Origin: Streptococcus ruminicola
GTDB taxonomy: Bacteria > Bacillota > Bacilli > Lactobacillales > Streptococcaceae
Reading direction: 5' to 3'
Assembly: GCF_011387195.1 (NCBI RefSeq)
Contig: NZ_CP046919.1
Span: 1,550,001-1,614,000 of the forward strand
Length of the DNA stretch: 64,000 nt
Shown here: positions 53,104 through 62,347 of the stretch, in pieces
How positions within the stretch are numbered: the first letter of the stretch is position 1
Layout of the letters: every line of letters starts with the position of its first letter
Notes under the pieces: model-generated
The model's input: only the letters and a program-made list of their open reading frames with translations
What the model was told of the DNA's origin: nothing
Databases searched by the model: none
Program-made: the position numbers and the translations under genes

Positions 53104-54114
53104 ATGAGTGATATAAAGGTTTCATTAATTGTAGCAATATATAAATCTGAGAAATTTTTACCTAAATTGCTTGATTCTATTATTAATCAAACGTATAATA
53201 ATTTGGAAATAATTTTAGTTGATGATGGCTCGCCAGATAATAGTGGAAAAATATGCGATGAATATTCTGAAAGAGATGATAGAATTAAAGTAATTCATAA
53301 AAAAAATGGTGGCGCTTGTGAAGCAAGAAATGATGGATTAGCTGCGGTTACTGGTGATTATGTAGCTATTATTGATGGAGATGATTGGTTAGAACTAGAT
53401 TTCGTGGAGTATTTATTAAATATTGCTTTAACGACTAATTCAGATATGGCTTTATCCGATAAAATTTTTACAACGAGGGATAGAAAACAAACCGAAAACG
53501 ATAAAATCGAAGTATGGTCAGCAGCTGAAGCGGCTACAGCAATTATTTATCCAAAAATGGAAATTGGTCCGTGGAACAAACTATATAAGACAGAATTACT
53601 TAAAAATAACAATATTTTATTTTCAGTTCCATGGTCTGGTGAGGGGTTGTATTTTTCATCAACAGCGGCACAGTACTCGAATCAAGTAGGTGTAGGGCAT
53701 AGAAAAGTATATAATTACAGGTTGAATAATGTAAATTCAGGGCTTACTAATTTTAAATTAGAGATGGGGCTAAATGCAGAATGGAATATAAAAAATATAA
53801 AAAATCATCTTATAATACAAGATAAAAAATTGCAAGAAGCTTGTAATTATCATATATGGAAAAATCAAGAGTATGTTATTTATTTGATTATTGCTACAGA
53901 TACATTGAAGCAAAATAAATCAAAATATTATGAATGTAAAAAAAATATGTTAAAGCTTCTTCCTGGTCGCCTTATTCATAGTGACCTAACTTTTAAGAAT
54001 AAAGTTAGTATGATTTTAAGAACAGTATTTACTGTTACTACAGCAAAACGTTCTATAAGGAAAAATAGGGCAGCTTTGGCGAAAGATGTGATGAATTGGG
54101 AAGTGAAATTATGA
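53104..54114 (+). CDS. Glycosyltransferase family 2
   Basis: 336 aa, site gggagataatt. GT-A fold: VSLIVAIYKSEKFLPKLLDS and VDDGSPDNSG (nucleotide-sugar binding), IIDGDDWLELDF (DxD-type metal site). Transfers one sugar of the repeat unit. Starts 3 bases after the Wzx stop and overlaps the SDR start (ATGA). Confidence 0.85.
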   Translation: MSDIKVSLIVAIYKSEKFLPKLLDSIINQTYNNLEIILVDDGSPDNSGKICDEYSERDDRIKVIHKKNGGACEARNDGLAAVTGDYVAIIDGDDWLELDFVEYLLNIALTTNSDMALSDKIFTTRDRKQTENDKIEVWSAAEAATAIIYPKMEIGPWNKLYKTELLKNNNILFSVPWSGEGLYFSSTAAQYSNQVGVGHRKVYNYRLNNVNSGLTNFKLEMGLNAEWNIKNIKNHLIIQDKKLQEACNYHIWKNQEYVIYLIIATDTLKQNKSKYYECKKNMLKLLPGRLIHSDLTFKNKVSMILRTVFTVTTAKRSIRKNRAALAKDVMNWEVKL

Positions 54115-54917
54115 GTTTGAAATCTAAAATAAAAAAAATTATTTCTCGCAAAGAATATACCCCTATTATTTGTCCGATTTCAGAGAGAAATGAGTTTAAT
54201 AATAAAGTAGCTCTTATTTCAGGTGGAACTGGTGGAATTGGATTGTCAATTGCAAAATCCCTAAGAGAATCAGGATGCGATGTTGTAGTTGCAGGAACTA
54301 ATAGGAAAAAATTAGCTTCTCTAGAAATAGAGGGCTTTGATACGCTTGTTATGGATTATTCAAAACCAGAATCATTTAATGATATTATAAAGAAAATAGT
54401 TGATGAGCATAAAAAGTTAGATATATTTATTAACTCTGCTGGTGTTCACACTGAAAATGTGGATTTTTGGACAATGACACCAAGTGAATTTGATAGAGTA
54501 ATGGATATTAATTTAAAAGGAACTTTTTTTGCGTGTCAAGCTATTGGAAAATATATGCAAGAAAATAATGTTAAAGGAAGTATTTTACTAGTTTCTTCAT
54601 CCAGAGGAGCAGAGCCTGCTTGGTCACCATACGGAATTTCAAAATGGGGAATTAATGGCTTAACAAAAGGGTTAGCCAAAATATTTTCTTCTTATGGCAT
54701 TAATGTTAATGCGATTGCTCCGGGGTCTACTGCTACAAGTTTGATTGGAATTAAAGAAGGCGATTCAATTTCTTCTGACGAAAATAATTATGGACGTTTA
54801 GTGATGCCGGAAGAGGTTGCAACAATTGCAAAGATACTTGTAAGTGATGCTGGGAAGATGGTTGATGGAGAGGTGATACATGTAGCTGCTGGAAGAGGAA
54901 CTTTTGAATTTAGATGA
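54111..54917 (+). CDS. Short-chain dehydrogenase/reductase in the capsule cluster
   Basis: 268 aa from the ATG at 54111. SDR motifs: GGTGGIG (cofactor), NSAG (active-site Asn), SSSRGAEPAW (Ser), YGISK (Tyr-Lys pair). N-terminal ~35 residues KKIISRKEYTPIICPISERNEF are unusual for a classic SDR. It may make a modified sugar or alcohol for the repeat unit, but the substrate is unknown. The stop is followed after 17 bases by cpsA. Confidence 0.8.
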   Translation: MSLKSKIKKIISRKEYTPIICPISERNEFNNKVALISGGTGGIGLSIAKSLRESGCDVVVAGTNRKKLASLEIEGFDTLVMDYSKPESFNDIIKKIVDEHKKLDIFINSAGVHTENVDFWTMTPSEFDRVMDINLKGTFFACQAIGKYMQENNVKGSILLVSSSRGAEPAWSPYGISKWGINGLTKGLAKIFSSYGINVNAIAPGSTATSLIGIKEGDSISSDENNYGRLVMPEEVATIAKILVSDAGKMVDGEVIHVAAGRGTFEFR

Positions 54918-54934
54918 TAATGATTGGAGAAAAA

Positions 54935-56449
54935 ATGCCGACTTACTCACATCATCATGGTAGTCACCATGGTCACCATCACAGTAGTCATCATAAGCAC
55001 CATAAGAGCTCACGGCGGCGCTCTCGGTTTGCTGATTTGAAGATTGTGAATGCGGCGCTTTTAGTCTTGTATGCTGTGCTTGCTGGTCTTGCCACTTATA
55101 TGATGTATGCTCATCATATCTTGGCATTTAGACATCTTAACGTTGTTTATACTATTATATTAGTAGCTATTTTTGCTTTGTGTTTAACATTGAGCATTCT
55201 TAAAAAGAGCAGGGTTTTAACAACTGTCCTTTTGGTTGTCTTTTCAATCATTGCTGCAGTATCCCTCTTTGCCTTTAAGTCATTGGTTGATGTAGCACAT
55301 AATATGAATGAAACGGCTTCTTACTCAGAGATTGAGATGAGTGTGGTTGTTCCAAGTAATAGCTCAGTTAATGATGTATCTGACCTCACAAGTGTTCAAG
55401 CACCGACAGATGCTGATGGTAGCAATATCAATGAACTGTTGTCTCATATTAAGTCAGAAAAGGGAGTAGACTTAGTAACAGAAAAAGTTGATTCTTATCA
55501 AGCTGCTTATGAGAACTTAGTTAATGGCTCAAGCAAGGCAATGGTCTTTAACAGTGCTTATTCAAGCTTGCTTGAAATGTCTTACGAGAATTTCCAATCA
55601 AATCTTAAGACCATCTATTCTTATAAGATTAAGACAAGTATCAAAGATGAAGCCAAAGCTCATGATTCAAATGTCTTTAACATTTACATCAGTGGTATTG
55701 ATACCTATGGTTCAATCTCAACGGTCTCACGTTCAGACGTCAACTTAATCTTAACAGTTAATATGAATACTCATAAGATTTTGATGACGGAAACGCCTCG
55801 TGATGCTTATGTTAAGATTCCAGATGGCGGTGCTGATCAATACGATAAATTAACCCACGCTGGTATCTATGGTGTTGAAACCTCAGAGAAAACTCTTGAA
55901 AACCTCTATGGCATCACCATTGACTACTATGCTCGTCTTAACTTTGATTCCTTCTTGAAGTTGATTGATGCACTAGGTGGTGTAACGGTTTATAATAGTC
56001 AGGCATTTACAAGTCTTCATGGTAACTATGATTTTCCAGTTGGAAATGTGACTCTTGATTCGGATAAAGCTCTTGCTTTTGTTCGTGAACGTTATAGTCT
56101 TGAACATGGTGACTATGATCGCGGTAATAACCAGATGAAAGTCATCCAAGCTATTCTCAATAAAATGACTTCGTTATCATCAGTCTCAAACTACTCATCA
56201 GTTATTTCGAATGTTCAAGATTCTATCCAGACAAATATGAAACTGGATACCATGATGAAGTTAGTTAATACTCAACTGGATTCAGGTAAGAAATTTACGG
56301 TAACGTCACAAGAAGTCACTGGTACAGGTTCAACTGGTCAATTAACTTCTTATGCGATGCCATCATCAAGCCTTTATATGATTCAGCTAGATGATGCTAG
56401 TGTTGCTAAAGCTTCGCAAGCCATTAAAGATGTTATGGAAGGTAAATAA
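54935..56449 (+). CDS. cpsA: LytR-CpsA-Psr family protein CpsA
   Basis: 504 aa from the ATG at 54935 (site ggaga). Residues ~1-26 are strikingly His-rich (HHHGSHHGHHHSSHHKHHK) and basic, then three membrane helices, an extracellular accessory domain, and the LCP catalytic domain with ISGIDTYGSISTVSRSDVNL, TETPRDAYVKIP (key Arg/Asp) and FVRERYSLEHGDYDRGNNQ (conserved RxR region). LCP proteins transfer the polymer from lipid to peptidoglycan. The His-rich head is absent from most CpsA homologues I recall and could bind metal or result from local repeat expansion. Confidence 0.9.
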   Translation: MPTYSHHHGSHHGHHHSSHHKHHKSSRRRSRFADLKIVNAALLVLYAVLAGLATYMMYAHHILAFRHLNVVYTIILVAIFALCLTLSILKKSRVLTTVLLVVFSIIAAVSLFAFKSLVDVAHNMNETASYSEIEMSVVVPSNSSVNDVSDLTSVQAPTDADGSNINELLSHIKSEKGVDLVTEKVDSYQAAYENLVNGSSKAMVFNSAYSSLLEMSYENFQSNLKTIYSYKIKTSIKDEAKAHDSNVFNIYISGIDTYGSISTVSRSDVNLILTVNMNTHKILMTETPRDAYVKIPDGGADQYDKLTHAGIYGVETSEKTLENLYGITIDYYARLNFDSFLKLIDALGGVTVYNSQAFTSLHGNYDFPVGNVTLDSDKALAFVRERYSLEHGDYDRGNNQMKVIQAILNKMTSLSSVSNYSSVISNVQDSIQTNMKLDTMMKLVNTQLDSGKKFTVTSQEVTGTGSTGQLTSYAMPSSSLYMIQLDDASVAKASQAIKDVMEGK

Positions 56450-56454
56450 GTTAG

Positions 56455-57186
56455 ATGATAGATATTCACTCGCACATCGTCTTTGATGTGGATGATGGTC
56501 CCTCTACTATAGAAGAAAGTTTAGCCCTTATTGGTGAAAGCTATCGCCAAGGGGTGCGGACCATTGTCTCAACTTCTCATCGTAGACGTGATTTATTTAA
56601 GACCCCAGAAGAGAAAATCTTTGCTAACTTTAAGCAAGTTAAAGAAGCAGCAGAAGCTAAGTTTAAGGATTTAGAAATTCTATATGGTGGAGAACTCTAC
56701 TATAACAATGCTCTGCTTGATAAGTTAGAACATCATAAAGTTCCTCGGATGGCAGATACTCAGTTTGCTTTGATTGAGTTTAGCATGACAACGCCATGGA
56801 AAGAGATTCATGAGGCAGTCAATAAAGTTCTCATGCTTGGTGTGACACCAATCATTGCTCATATCGAACGGTACAATGCGCTTGAAAATCAAGAAGACCG
56901 TGTACGTGAATTGATTAACATGGGCTGCTACACACAGATTAATAGTGTCCATGTCTTAAAGCCAAGACTCTTTGGTGATAAGAATCGTGTCTTTAAGAAA
57001 CGAGCACGTTATTTCTTAGAAAAAAATCTAGTTCACATCGTAGCAAGTGATATGCATAACTTAGGACTTCGTCCACCTTACATGGATCAAGCACGTGAAA
57101 TTATCACCAAAGATTTTGGTAGAAAACGTGCTTACGCCCTTTTTGAAGGAAATGCGAAAACCTTATTAGAAAATAAAGATTTATAG
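56455..57186 (+). CDS. cpsB: Tyrosine-protein phosphatase CpsB (PHP)
   Basis: 243 aa. PHP fold: MIDIHSHIVFDVDDGP (metal His), TSHRR, ELYYN, HIER and ASDMHNLGLRPP. Dephosphorylates the CpsD tyrosine kinase and so controls capsule chain length. Begins 5 bases after the cpsA stop and is followed by cpsC after 8 bases. Canonical position in the streptococcal cps operon. Confidence 0.9.
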   Translation: MIDIHSHIVFDVDDGPSTIEESLALIGESYRQGVRTIVSTSHRRRDLFKTPEEKIFANFKQVKEAAEAKFKDLEILYGGELYYNNALLDKLEHHKVPRMADTQFALIEFSMTTPWKEIHEAVNKVLMLGVTPIIAHIERYNALENQEDRVRELINMGCYTQINSVHVLKPRLFGDKNRVFKKRARYFLEKNLVHIVASDMHNLGLRPPYMDQAREIITKDFGRKRAYALFEGNAKTLLENKDL

Positions 57187-57194
57187 GAGTTTAT

Positions 57195-57887
57195 ATGAAT
57201 ACAAATGACAAAGCAAGTATCGAAATTGACGTTTTGTACTTGTTAAGAAAGTTATGGAGTAAAAAATTCTTCATCGTTTTTGTTGGCCTTTTGGTTGGGA
57301 CAATTGCTTTACTAGGTAGTGTTTTCTTCATTAAACCAAAATACACTTCAATAACACGCATCTATGTGGTTAGCCGAAGTAGCGATACGGCAAATTTAAC
57401 TAACCAAGATCTTCAAGCCGGAGCTTACTTGGTTAACGACTACAAAGAAGTCATCACATCAAGTGAAGTCTTATCATCAGTTATTGACCAAGAAAAACTT
57501 TCAATGTCATCAGGTGCACTTTCTAAGGAAATTGTAGTCAATATTCCAACAGATACACGTGTGATTTCTATCTCAGTCACTGATACAGATGCCCAAAGAG
57601 CTTGTGATATTGCAAATACAGTTCGACAAGTAGCCGCTGAAAAGATCAAAGCTGTCACAAAAGTAGATGACGTGACAACACTTGAGTCTGCGACAAAACC
57701 AAGCCACCCATCATCACCAAATGTTAAGAAAAATGCTGCTATTGGTGCTCTTGCTGGAGTCTTCTTAGCAGTTGTTGGTATCTTGGTTGCGGAAGTGCTT
57801 GATGATCGTGTGCGTCGTCCAGAAGATATTGAAGAAGTCCTTGGTATGACCCTTCTTGGTGTGGTGCCAGACGTCGATAAATTATAA
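57195..57887 (+). CDS. cpsC: Capsule chain-length regulator CpsC
   Basis: 230 aa, site ataggagtttat. Wzz-type: helix 1 (FFIVFVGLLVGTIALLGSVFF), extracellular domain, helix 2 (AIGALAGVFLAVVGILVAEVL) and a C-terminal cytoplasmic tail that contacts the CpsD kinase. The Pro-rich TKPSHPSSP before helix 2 is the usual Wzz signature. Activates CpsD and sets chain length. Confidence 0.9.
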   Translation: MNTNDKASIEIDVLYLLRKLWSKKFFIVFVGLLVGTIALLGSVFFIKPKYTSITRIYVVSRSSDTANLTNQDLQAGAYLVNDYKEVITSSEVLSSVIDQEKLSMSSGALSKEIVVNIPTDTRVISISVTDTDAQRACDIANTVRQVAAEKIKAVTKVDDVTTLESATKPSHPSSPNVKKNAAIGALAGVFLAVVGILVAEVLDDRVRRPEDIEEVLGMTLLGVVPDVDKL

Positions 57888-57907
57888 GGAAAGGAATTGT
57901 ATAACTC

Positions 57908-58690
57908 ATGCCACAATTAGAATTAGTTAGAGCAAAAGCTCAAATGGTTAAATCGCTGGAAGAATATTACAATTCTATCCGTACCAATATCCAATTTAGC
58001 GGGCGTAATCTTAAAGTGATTACTTTAACATCTGCTCAACCAAGTGAAGGTAAATCAATGACTGCGACAAACTTAGCCATCTCCTTTGCAAAAGCAGGTT
58101 TTCGCACTCTTTTGATTGATGCTGATACGCGTCACTCTGTTATGTCAGGAACTTTTAAATCACAAGAACGCTACGAAGGCTTATCAAGTTACCTATCAGG
58201 TAATGCAGAGCTATCTGATGTTATCTGTGATACGACAGTTGATAATCTTATGGTCATCCTAGCAGGGAAGATTCCACCGAATCCAACATCACTGATTCAA
58301 AATGATAACTATGATAAGATGATTGAGACTGTCCGTGATCTTTATGATTATGTCATTATCGATACACCGCCACTTGGTCGTGTGGTTGATGCCGCCATCA
58401 TCGCTCACAGTTCAGATGCTAGCCTTTTGGTCACAAAACCTGGTGTCGATAAACGTCGTACTATTACAAAACTTAAAGATCAACTAGAACAAAGTGGTTC
58501 AGTATTCCTAGGAGTTATTCTTAATCGCTTTGACTTTAAAGCTGATAAGTATGGCTATGGATATGGCTACGGTTACGGCTATGGATATGGCTACGGTTAC
58601 GGCTATGGATATGGCTACGGTTATGGAAAATACGGTAAAGATGAAAAAGAAAAGTCAGATAAATCTAGCCGTAAAAAAGCTAAAAATTAA
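57908..58690 (+). CDS. cpsD: Capsular tyrosine kinase CpsD with (YG)13 tail
   Basis: 260 aa, site aaaggaattgtataactc. BY-kinase: SAQPSEGKS (Walker A, 42-50), LLIDADTR (Walker A'), VIIDTPPLG (Walker B). The C-terminal tyrosine cluster is 13 consecutive Tyr-Gly pairs (residues 215-240) then KYGK and a charged end. In relatives this cluster is a short set of YG repeats that is autophosphorylated; here it is long and encoded by a 24-base tandem DNA repeat. It regulates polymerisation with CpsC and CpsB. Confidence 0.9.
   Translation: MPQLELVRAKAQMVKSLEEYYNSIRTNIQFSGRNLKVITLTSAQPSEGKSMTATNLAISFAKAGFRTLLIDADTRHSVMSGTFKSQERYEGLSSYLSGNAELSDVICDTTVDNLMVILAGKIPPNPTSLIQNDNYDKMIETVRDLYDYVIIDTPPLGRVVDAAIIAHSSDASLLVTKPGVDKRRTITKLKDQLEQSGSVFLGVILNRFDFKADKYGYGYGYGYGYGYGYGYGYGYGYGYGKYGKDEKEKSDKSSRKKAKN
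58550..58627 (+). repeat. 24-base tandem repeat encoding (YG)13 in cpsD
   Basis: 78 bases of 13 Tyr-Gly codon pairs. The pattern is three 24-base units (tacggc-tatgga-tatggc-tacggt, the first starting tatggc) plus one extra pair. Slippage changes unit number without frameshift, so Tyr count is expected to vary between strains. Confidence 0.95.
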
Positions 58691-58724
58691 GCTATATATG
58701 TAAAGTTTGAAAGGGATAGGGAGA

Positions 58725-60101
58725 ATGTATAGCGAAGATTCGAAAAAGAAAGTTTATTATCTTCTATCTGACATTGTAGCGCTATTAGTAGCTTATAAGA
58801 TTTTGGCCAGTTTTTATCCCTATCACTTTTTTGGGAGTAATTTCTTTGGCATCATCTTTGCAGCTCTTCTAGCTCTTATCAGTGTCATGAATGATGAGTA
58901 TTCAAATGTTTTAAATAGAGGTTATTTTCAAGAGTTTAAAGCATCAATTGTCTATGGTACTAGAACAGTTGTTCTGCTGTCATTAGTTCTGATTTTAGGA
59001 AAATTTAGATTCATCCATGATATTGCAAGTATGTCTTATTATTTCTTGGTGTATCTTTTCCTTGTTGTGACGGCTTTAGTATTTCTAGGACGAATTTTTG
59101 TCAAAAGCTGTCTTAAACCTAAGAAATCAGATTCTAAGAAAATTCTTTTGGTGACAGATTTTAGTGACGAAGACAAACTTGAAGAAGTACTAAAAAGTAA
59201 CAACTATCAAGTTCTTGCTTATGTTAGTCACAATAAGCGTAGCGATTTGGAGTACCCAGTTATCTGGGAAGTCGATGAGATTCGTGATTTTGTCGCTAAC
59301 CATCAGGTTGATGAAATTTTTATCAATACTAATTATCAGAGTGATTTTAGAGAAATTGGTCGTTATATCAGACTACTTGGTATTCCAACGACCATTAAAG
59401 CTGGTAATCTGTCTGATTATTATGTCTCAGATAGTGTTGTTAAAAAACTTGGCAATCTAACCTTTGTCACAACAGCGGTCAATATCGTCAAATGCCGTCA
59501 GTTGATTCTTAAACGTTTACTTGATATCGTTGGAGCCTTAGCTGGTATTATTCTAACAGGAATTGCTGCTATTATCATCGCTCCGATTGTCAAGAAAGAA
59601 TCACCCGGTCCTTTAATCTTTAAGCAGAAAAGGGTCGGCAAAAACGGTAAAGTTTTTGACATTTACAAGTTCCGCAGTATGTATACAGATGCTGAGGAGC
59701 GTAAAAAAGAATTGTTAGCGCAGAATGATTTGGATACTAATTTGATGTTCAAGATGGAAGATGACCCTCGAATCTTTCCATTTGGGCACAAGCTTCGCGA
59801 TTGGTCTATTGATGAGTTACCACAATTCATCAATGTCCTAAAAGGTGACATGTCTCTTGTCGGGACACGTCCGCCAACGCTTGATGAATACCATCATTAT
59901 GAATTACATCATTTCAAACGATTAACTACAAAGCCTGGTATCACAGGACTTTGGCAAGTTAGTGGTCGTAGTGATATCACTGATTTTGAGGAAGTTGTCG
60001 CACTTGATATGAAGTATATTCAAGATTGGAGCTTTAGCGAAGATATCAAAATCCTCGCAAAAACAGTTAAAGTAGTATTGAAGAGAGAGGGAAGCAGATA
60101 A
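58725..60101 (+). CDS. cpsE: Undecaprenyl-phosphate sugar-1-phosphate transferase CpsE
   Basis: 458 aa from the ATG at 58725 (site gggatagggag); the frame is open to a TTG at 58707. Four N-terminal membrane helices, a CoA-binding-like cytoplasmic domain, a fifth helix and the Bac_transf core: KRLLDIVGALAGIIL, SPGPLIFKQKRVGKNGK and FKMEDDPRIFPFG with the catalytic DD pair, GTRPP and GLWQVSGRSD. Starts the repeat unit by adding a hexose-1-phosphate, usually glucose. The end of the gene overlaps a terminator-like hairpin. Confidence 0.9.
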   Translation: MYSEDSKKKVYYLLSDIVALLVAYKILASFYPYHFFGSNFFGIIFAALLALISVMNDEYSNVLNRGYFQEFKASIVYGTRTVVLLSLVLILGKFRFIHDIASMSYYFLVYLFLVVTALVFLGRIFVKSCLKPKKSDSKKILLVTDFSDEDKLEEVLKSNNYQVLAYVSHNKRSDLEYPVIWEVDEIRDFVANHQVDEIFINTNYQSDFREIGRYIRLLGIPTTIKAGNLSDYYVSDSVVKKLGNLTFVTTAVNIVKCRQLILKRLLDIVGALAGIILTGIAAIIIAPIVKKESPGPLIFKQKRVGKNGKVFDIYKFRSMYTDAEERKKELLAQNDLDTNLMFKMEDDPRIFPFGHKLRDWSIDELPQFINVLKGDMSLVGTRPPTLDEYHHYELHHFKRLTTKPGITGLWQVSGRSDITDFEEVVALDMKYIQDWSFSEDIKILAKTVKVVLKREGSR

Positions 60102-60126
60102 CACCTGCAACTCTCTTTTATTTTTT
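60081..60126 (+). terminator. Terminator-like hairpin at the end of cpsE
   Basis: Outer stem aagagag (60081-60087) / ctctctt (60111-60117), inner gcag / ctgc, with the cpsE stop TAA in the loop and a T-rich tail to 60126. It would reduce, rather than stop, transcription into the downstream glycosyltransferases. Confidence 0.6.
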
Positions 60127-60141
60127 AGAAAGGAATTTTGA

Positions 60142-61275
60142 TTGATTAAGGAAAAACCAGTTAGAGTAGCTCATATTATTGGGAAATGGGTTGGTGGTGG
60201 AGTGGAATCTGTTGTTATGAATTATTATCGTCATATTGATAGATCGAAGATTCAATTTGATTTTATTTGTGATGATGATTCAACGAATATTCCTTATGAT
60301 GAGATAAAAGAATTAGGTGGAAAAGTTATTCTTGTTCCTCCATATCAAAAAGTTATTAAGTATCATAGAGAGTTAAAGAAAATACTAAAAAATGGAAAAT
60401 ACCAAATAGTTCACTCTCATATAAATACACTGTCTGTTTTTAGTTTGTTTGCTGCTAAAAGAGCGGGTGTGAAAGTAAGAATCGCTCATTCTCATTCAAC
60501 TACCAACAAAAGAGAGAAAAAGAAAAATCTGTTAAAACAAATTTTACGACCATTTAGTAAAGTTTTTGCAACAGACTATATGTGTTGTTCGGAGTTGGCT
60601 GGTAGGTGGTTGTTTGGAAATAAAACTTACGATGAGGGGAAAGTTTATTTATTAAATAATGCTGTTGATTTGAAAATTTTTCATTATGATGAAAATCTTC
60701 GTAAGGCAAAGAGAAAAGAACTGATGATACATAACAGTACTTTGGTGATTGGTCATATTGGAAGATTTGTTGAGCAGAAAAATCACTCATTTTTGATAGA
60801 TATTTTTTTTGAGATTCATAAAAAATATAGTGATTCTATTTTGTTACTAGCTGGTCAAGGTCCATTATTAGAGGCAGTAAAAAGAAAGGTTGAAACGCTT
60901 TCGCTTTCTGATTGTGTATTTTTTTTGGGACAAAGGAGCGATGTTCATGAGTTATATCAAGTATATGATGTATTTGTTCTTCCGTCACTTTACGAAGGAT
61001 TGCCTGTGGTTGGTGTAGAAGCACAAGCAACAGGACTTTTGTGTTATTTTTCTAAAGATATGACAAAAGAGACAAAAATTTTAGAATCAACTATATTTAA
61101 GCCACTTGACACTTCTGCAAAAGATTGGTCTGAAAATATTTTATCGTCTTTTCAATCGCATAGAAGAGATCATACTGATAAAATAGTTTCAAGAAAAGGA
61201 TTTGATATATTGGATGAATCTCATAAGTTATTAGGTAAATATCTTGGCATGATAGAGTCAGAGATTGAAAACTAA
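60142..61275 (+). CDS. Glycosyltransferase family 4 (EpsF-like)
   Basis: 377 aa from a TTG at 60142, preceded by aaaggaattttga; no ATG with a site is near. GT-B fold: RVAHIIGKWVGGGVESVVMNYY at the N-terminus, LVIGHIGRFVEQKNHSF linker, and the sugar-nucleotide EX7E motif in PSLYEGLPVVGVEAQATG. Adds a sugar to the lipid-linked repeat unit. AT-rich relative to cpsA-E; follows the terminator-like hairpin at 60081-60126. Confidence 0.85.
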   Translation: MIKEKPVRVAHIIGKWVGGGVESVVMNYYRHIDRSKIQFDFICDDDSTNIPYDEIKELGGKVILVPPYQKVIKYHRELKKILKNGKYQIVHSHINTLSVFSLFAAKRAGVKVRIAHSHSTTNKREKKKNLLKQILRPFSKVFATDYMCCSELAGRWLFGNKTYDEGKVYLLNNAVDLKIFHYDENLRKAKRKELMIHNSTLVIGHIGRFVEQKNHSFLIDIFFEIHKKYSDSILLLAGQGPLLEAVKRKVETLSLSDCVFFLGQRSDVHELYQVYDVFVLPSLYEGLPVVGVEAQATGLLCYFSKDMTKETKILESTIFKPLDTSAKDWSENILSSFQSHRRDHTDKIVSRKGFDILDESHKLLGKYLGMIESEIEN

Positions 61276-61329
61276 AATATTACCTTAAACAAGTTGTATT
61301 AATAAAAAAGGAAAATTGGTCAAAGAAGA

Positions 61330-62346
61330 ATGAATAAATGTTTGTTTATAATATGTTGGTTTGGAAAACTTCCTGATTATTTTGAAGTTTGGTTAAAAAG
61401 TGTTGAATTTAATGGGGATTTTGACTTTTTAATTTTAACAGATGATATTTACAGTGGAAAGTTACCTAAAAATGTTTTTCTGAAAGAATATACTTTGTTT
61501 GATTTTTCTAAGAATGCACGTAAGATTTTGGGAAAAAATATAAACATTAAAAGGCCTTATAGAATTTGTGACTTTAGACCTATGTTTGGTTTATTATTTA
61601 AAGACTATATTAAAGATTATGATTTCTGGGGATACTGTGATCTAGATTTAATATTTGGAAAGTTATCTGATTTTATAACAAACGATATTTTAAACAGTAA
61701 TGATGCACTATTTAATGCTGGACATCTGACATTGATTAGAAATAGCGAAGAGACTAACTGTTTATTTATGTTGCGTGGTGGATGTTTTTCTTATAGGACT
61801 GTAGTGAAACGAGATGCTATTTTTGCATTTGATGAATGTACTGGGATTCAGAGGATTGCAAGGAAAAATAATTTAAAAGCACATTATGGATTAAATTTTA
61901 TCGATGCTGATACTAAATATCGACAGCTGACATCAAGAAGCGCCAAAAATAATCCGAAAAATCAAGCTTATTATTGGGAGGAAGGTAATTTGTATAGATG
62001 TAAAGCAGAGAACAATGAGGTTTTTTATCAAAAAATTGCTTATATTCATATGCAAAAGAGAAAAATTAACAAATTTAATATTTCAAAAGATAGCTTCTGG
62101 ATTTGTCCTGAAGGTTATATTGATAAATCTTATATTGGTAAACCATTAATTAATGATCTATTAAAAACCAATCCTTATGATGGGGAGGTTTCGCGTAATT
62201 TTATGGTGAGAAAATATAAGGTAAGGAAGATAAAAGAATTATTGTCACGAAGTTTATTTCAAATTTTTGTTAGAGTTAAGCAAGAGATGGTAGGGATTAA
62301 TAATAGTGATTCTTCAATCACTAATGAAAAATGGTATAGGTATTGA
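61330..62346 (+). CDS. DUF6625-type putative glycosyltransferase
   Basis: 338 aa. N-terminus MNKCLFIICWFGKLPDYFEVWLKS and the central FWGYCDLDLIFGKLSDFI hold a DxD-like CDLDL that suits a GT-A sugar-nucleotide site. This family occurs in polysaccharide clusters but has no established reaction that I can recall. AT-rich. It ends one base before the ATG of the next GT2 gene, so the two are coupled. Confidence 0.6.
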   Translation: MNKCLFIICWFGKLPDYFEVWLKSVEFNGDFDFLILTDDIYSGKLPKNVFLKEYTLFDFSKNARKILGKNINIKRPYRICDFRPMFGLLFKDYIKDYDFWGYCDLDLIFGKLSDFITNDILNSNDALFNAGHLTLIRNSEETNCLFMLRGGCFSYRTVVKRDAIFAFDECTGIQRIARKNNLKAHYGLNFIDADTKYRQLTSRSAKNNPKNQAYYWEEGNLYRCKAENNEVFYQKIAYIHMQKRKINKFNISKDSFWICPEGYIDKSYIGKPLINDLLKTNPYDGEVSRNFMVRKYKVRKIKELLSRSLFQIFVRVKQEMVGINNSDSSITNEKWYRY

Positions 62347-62347
62347 A

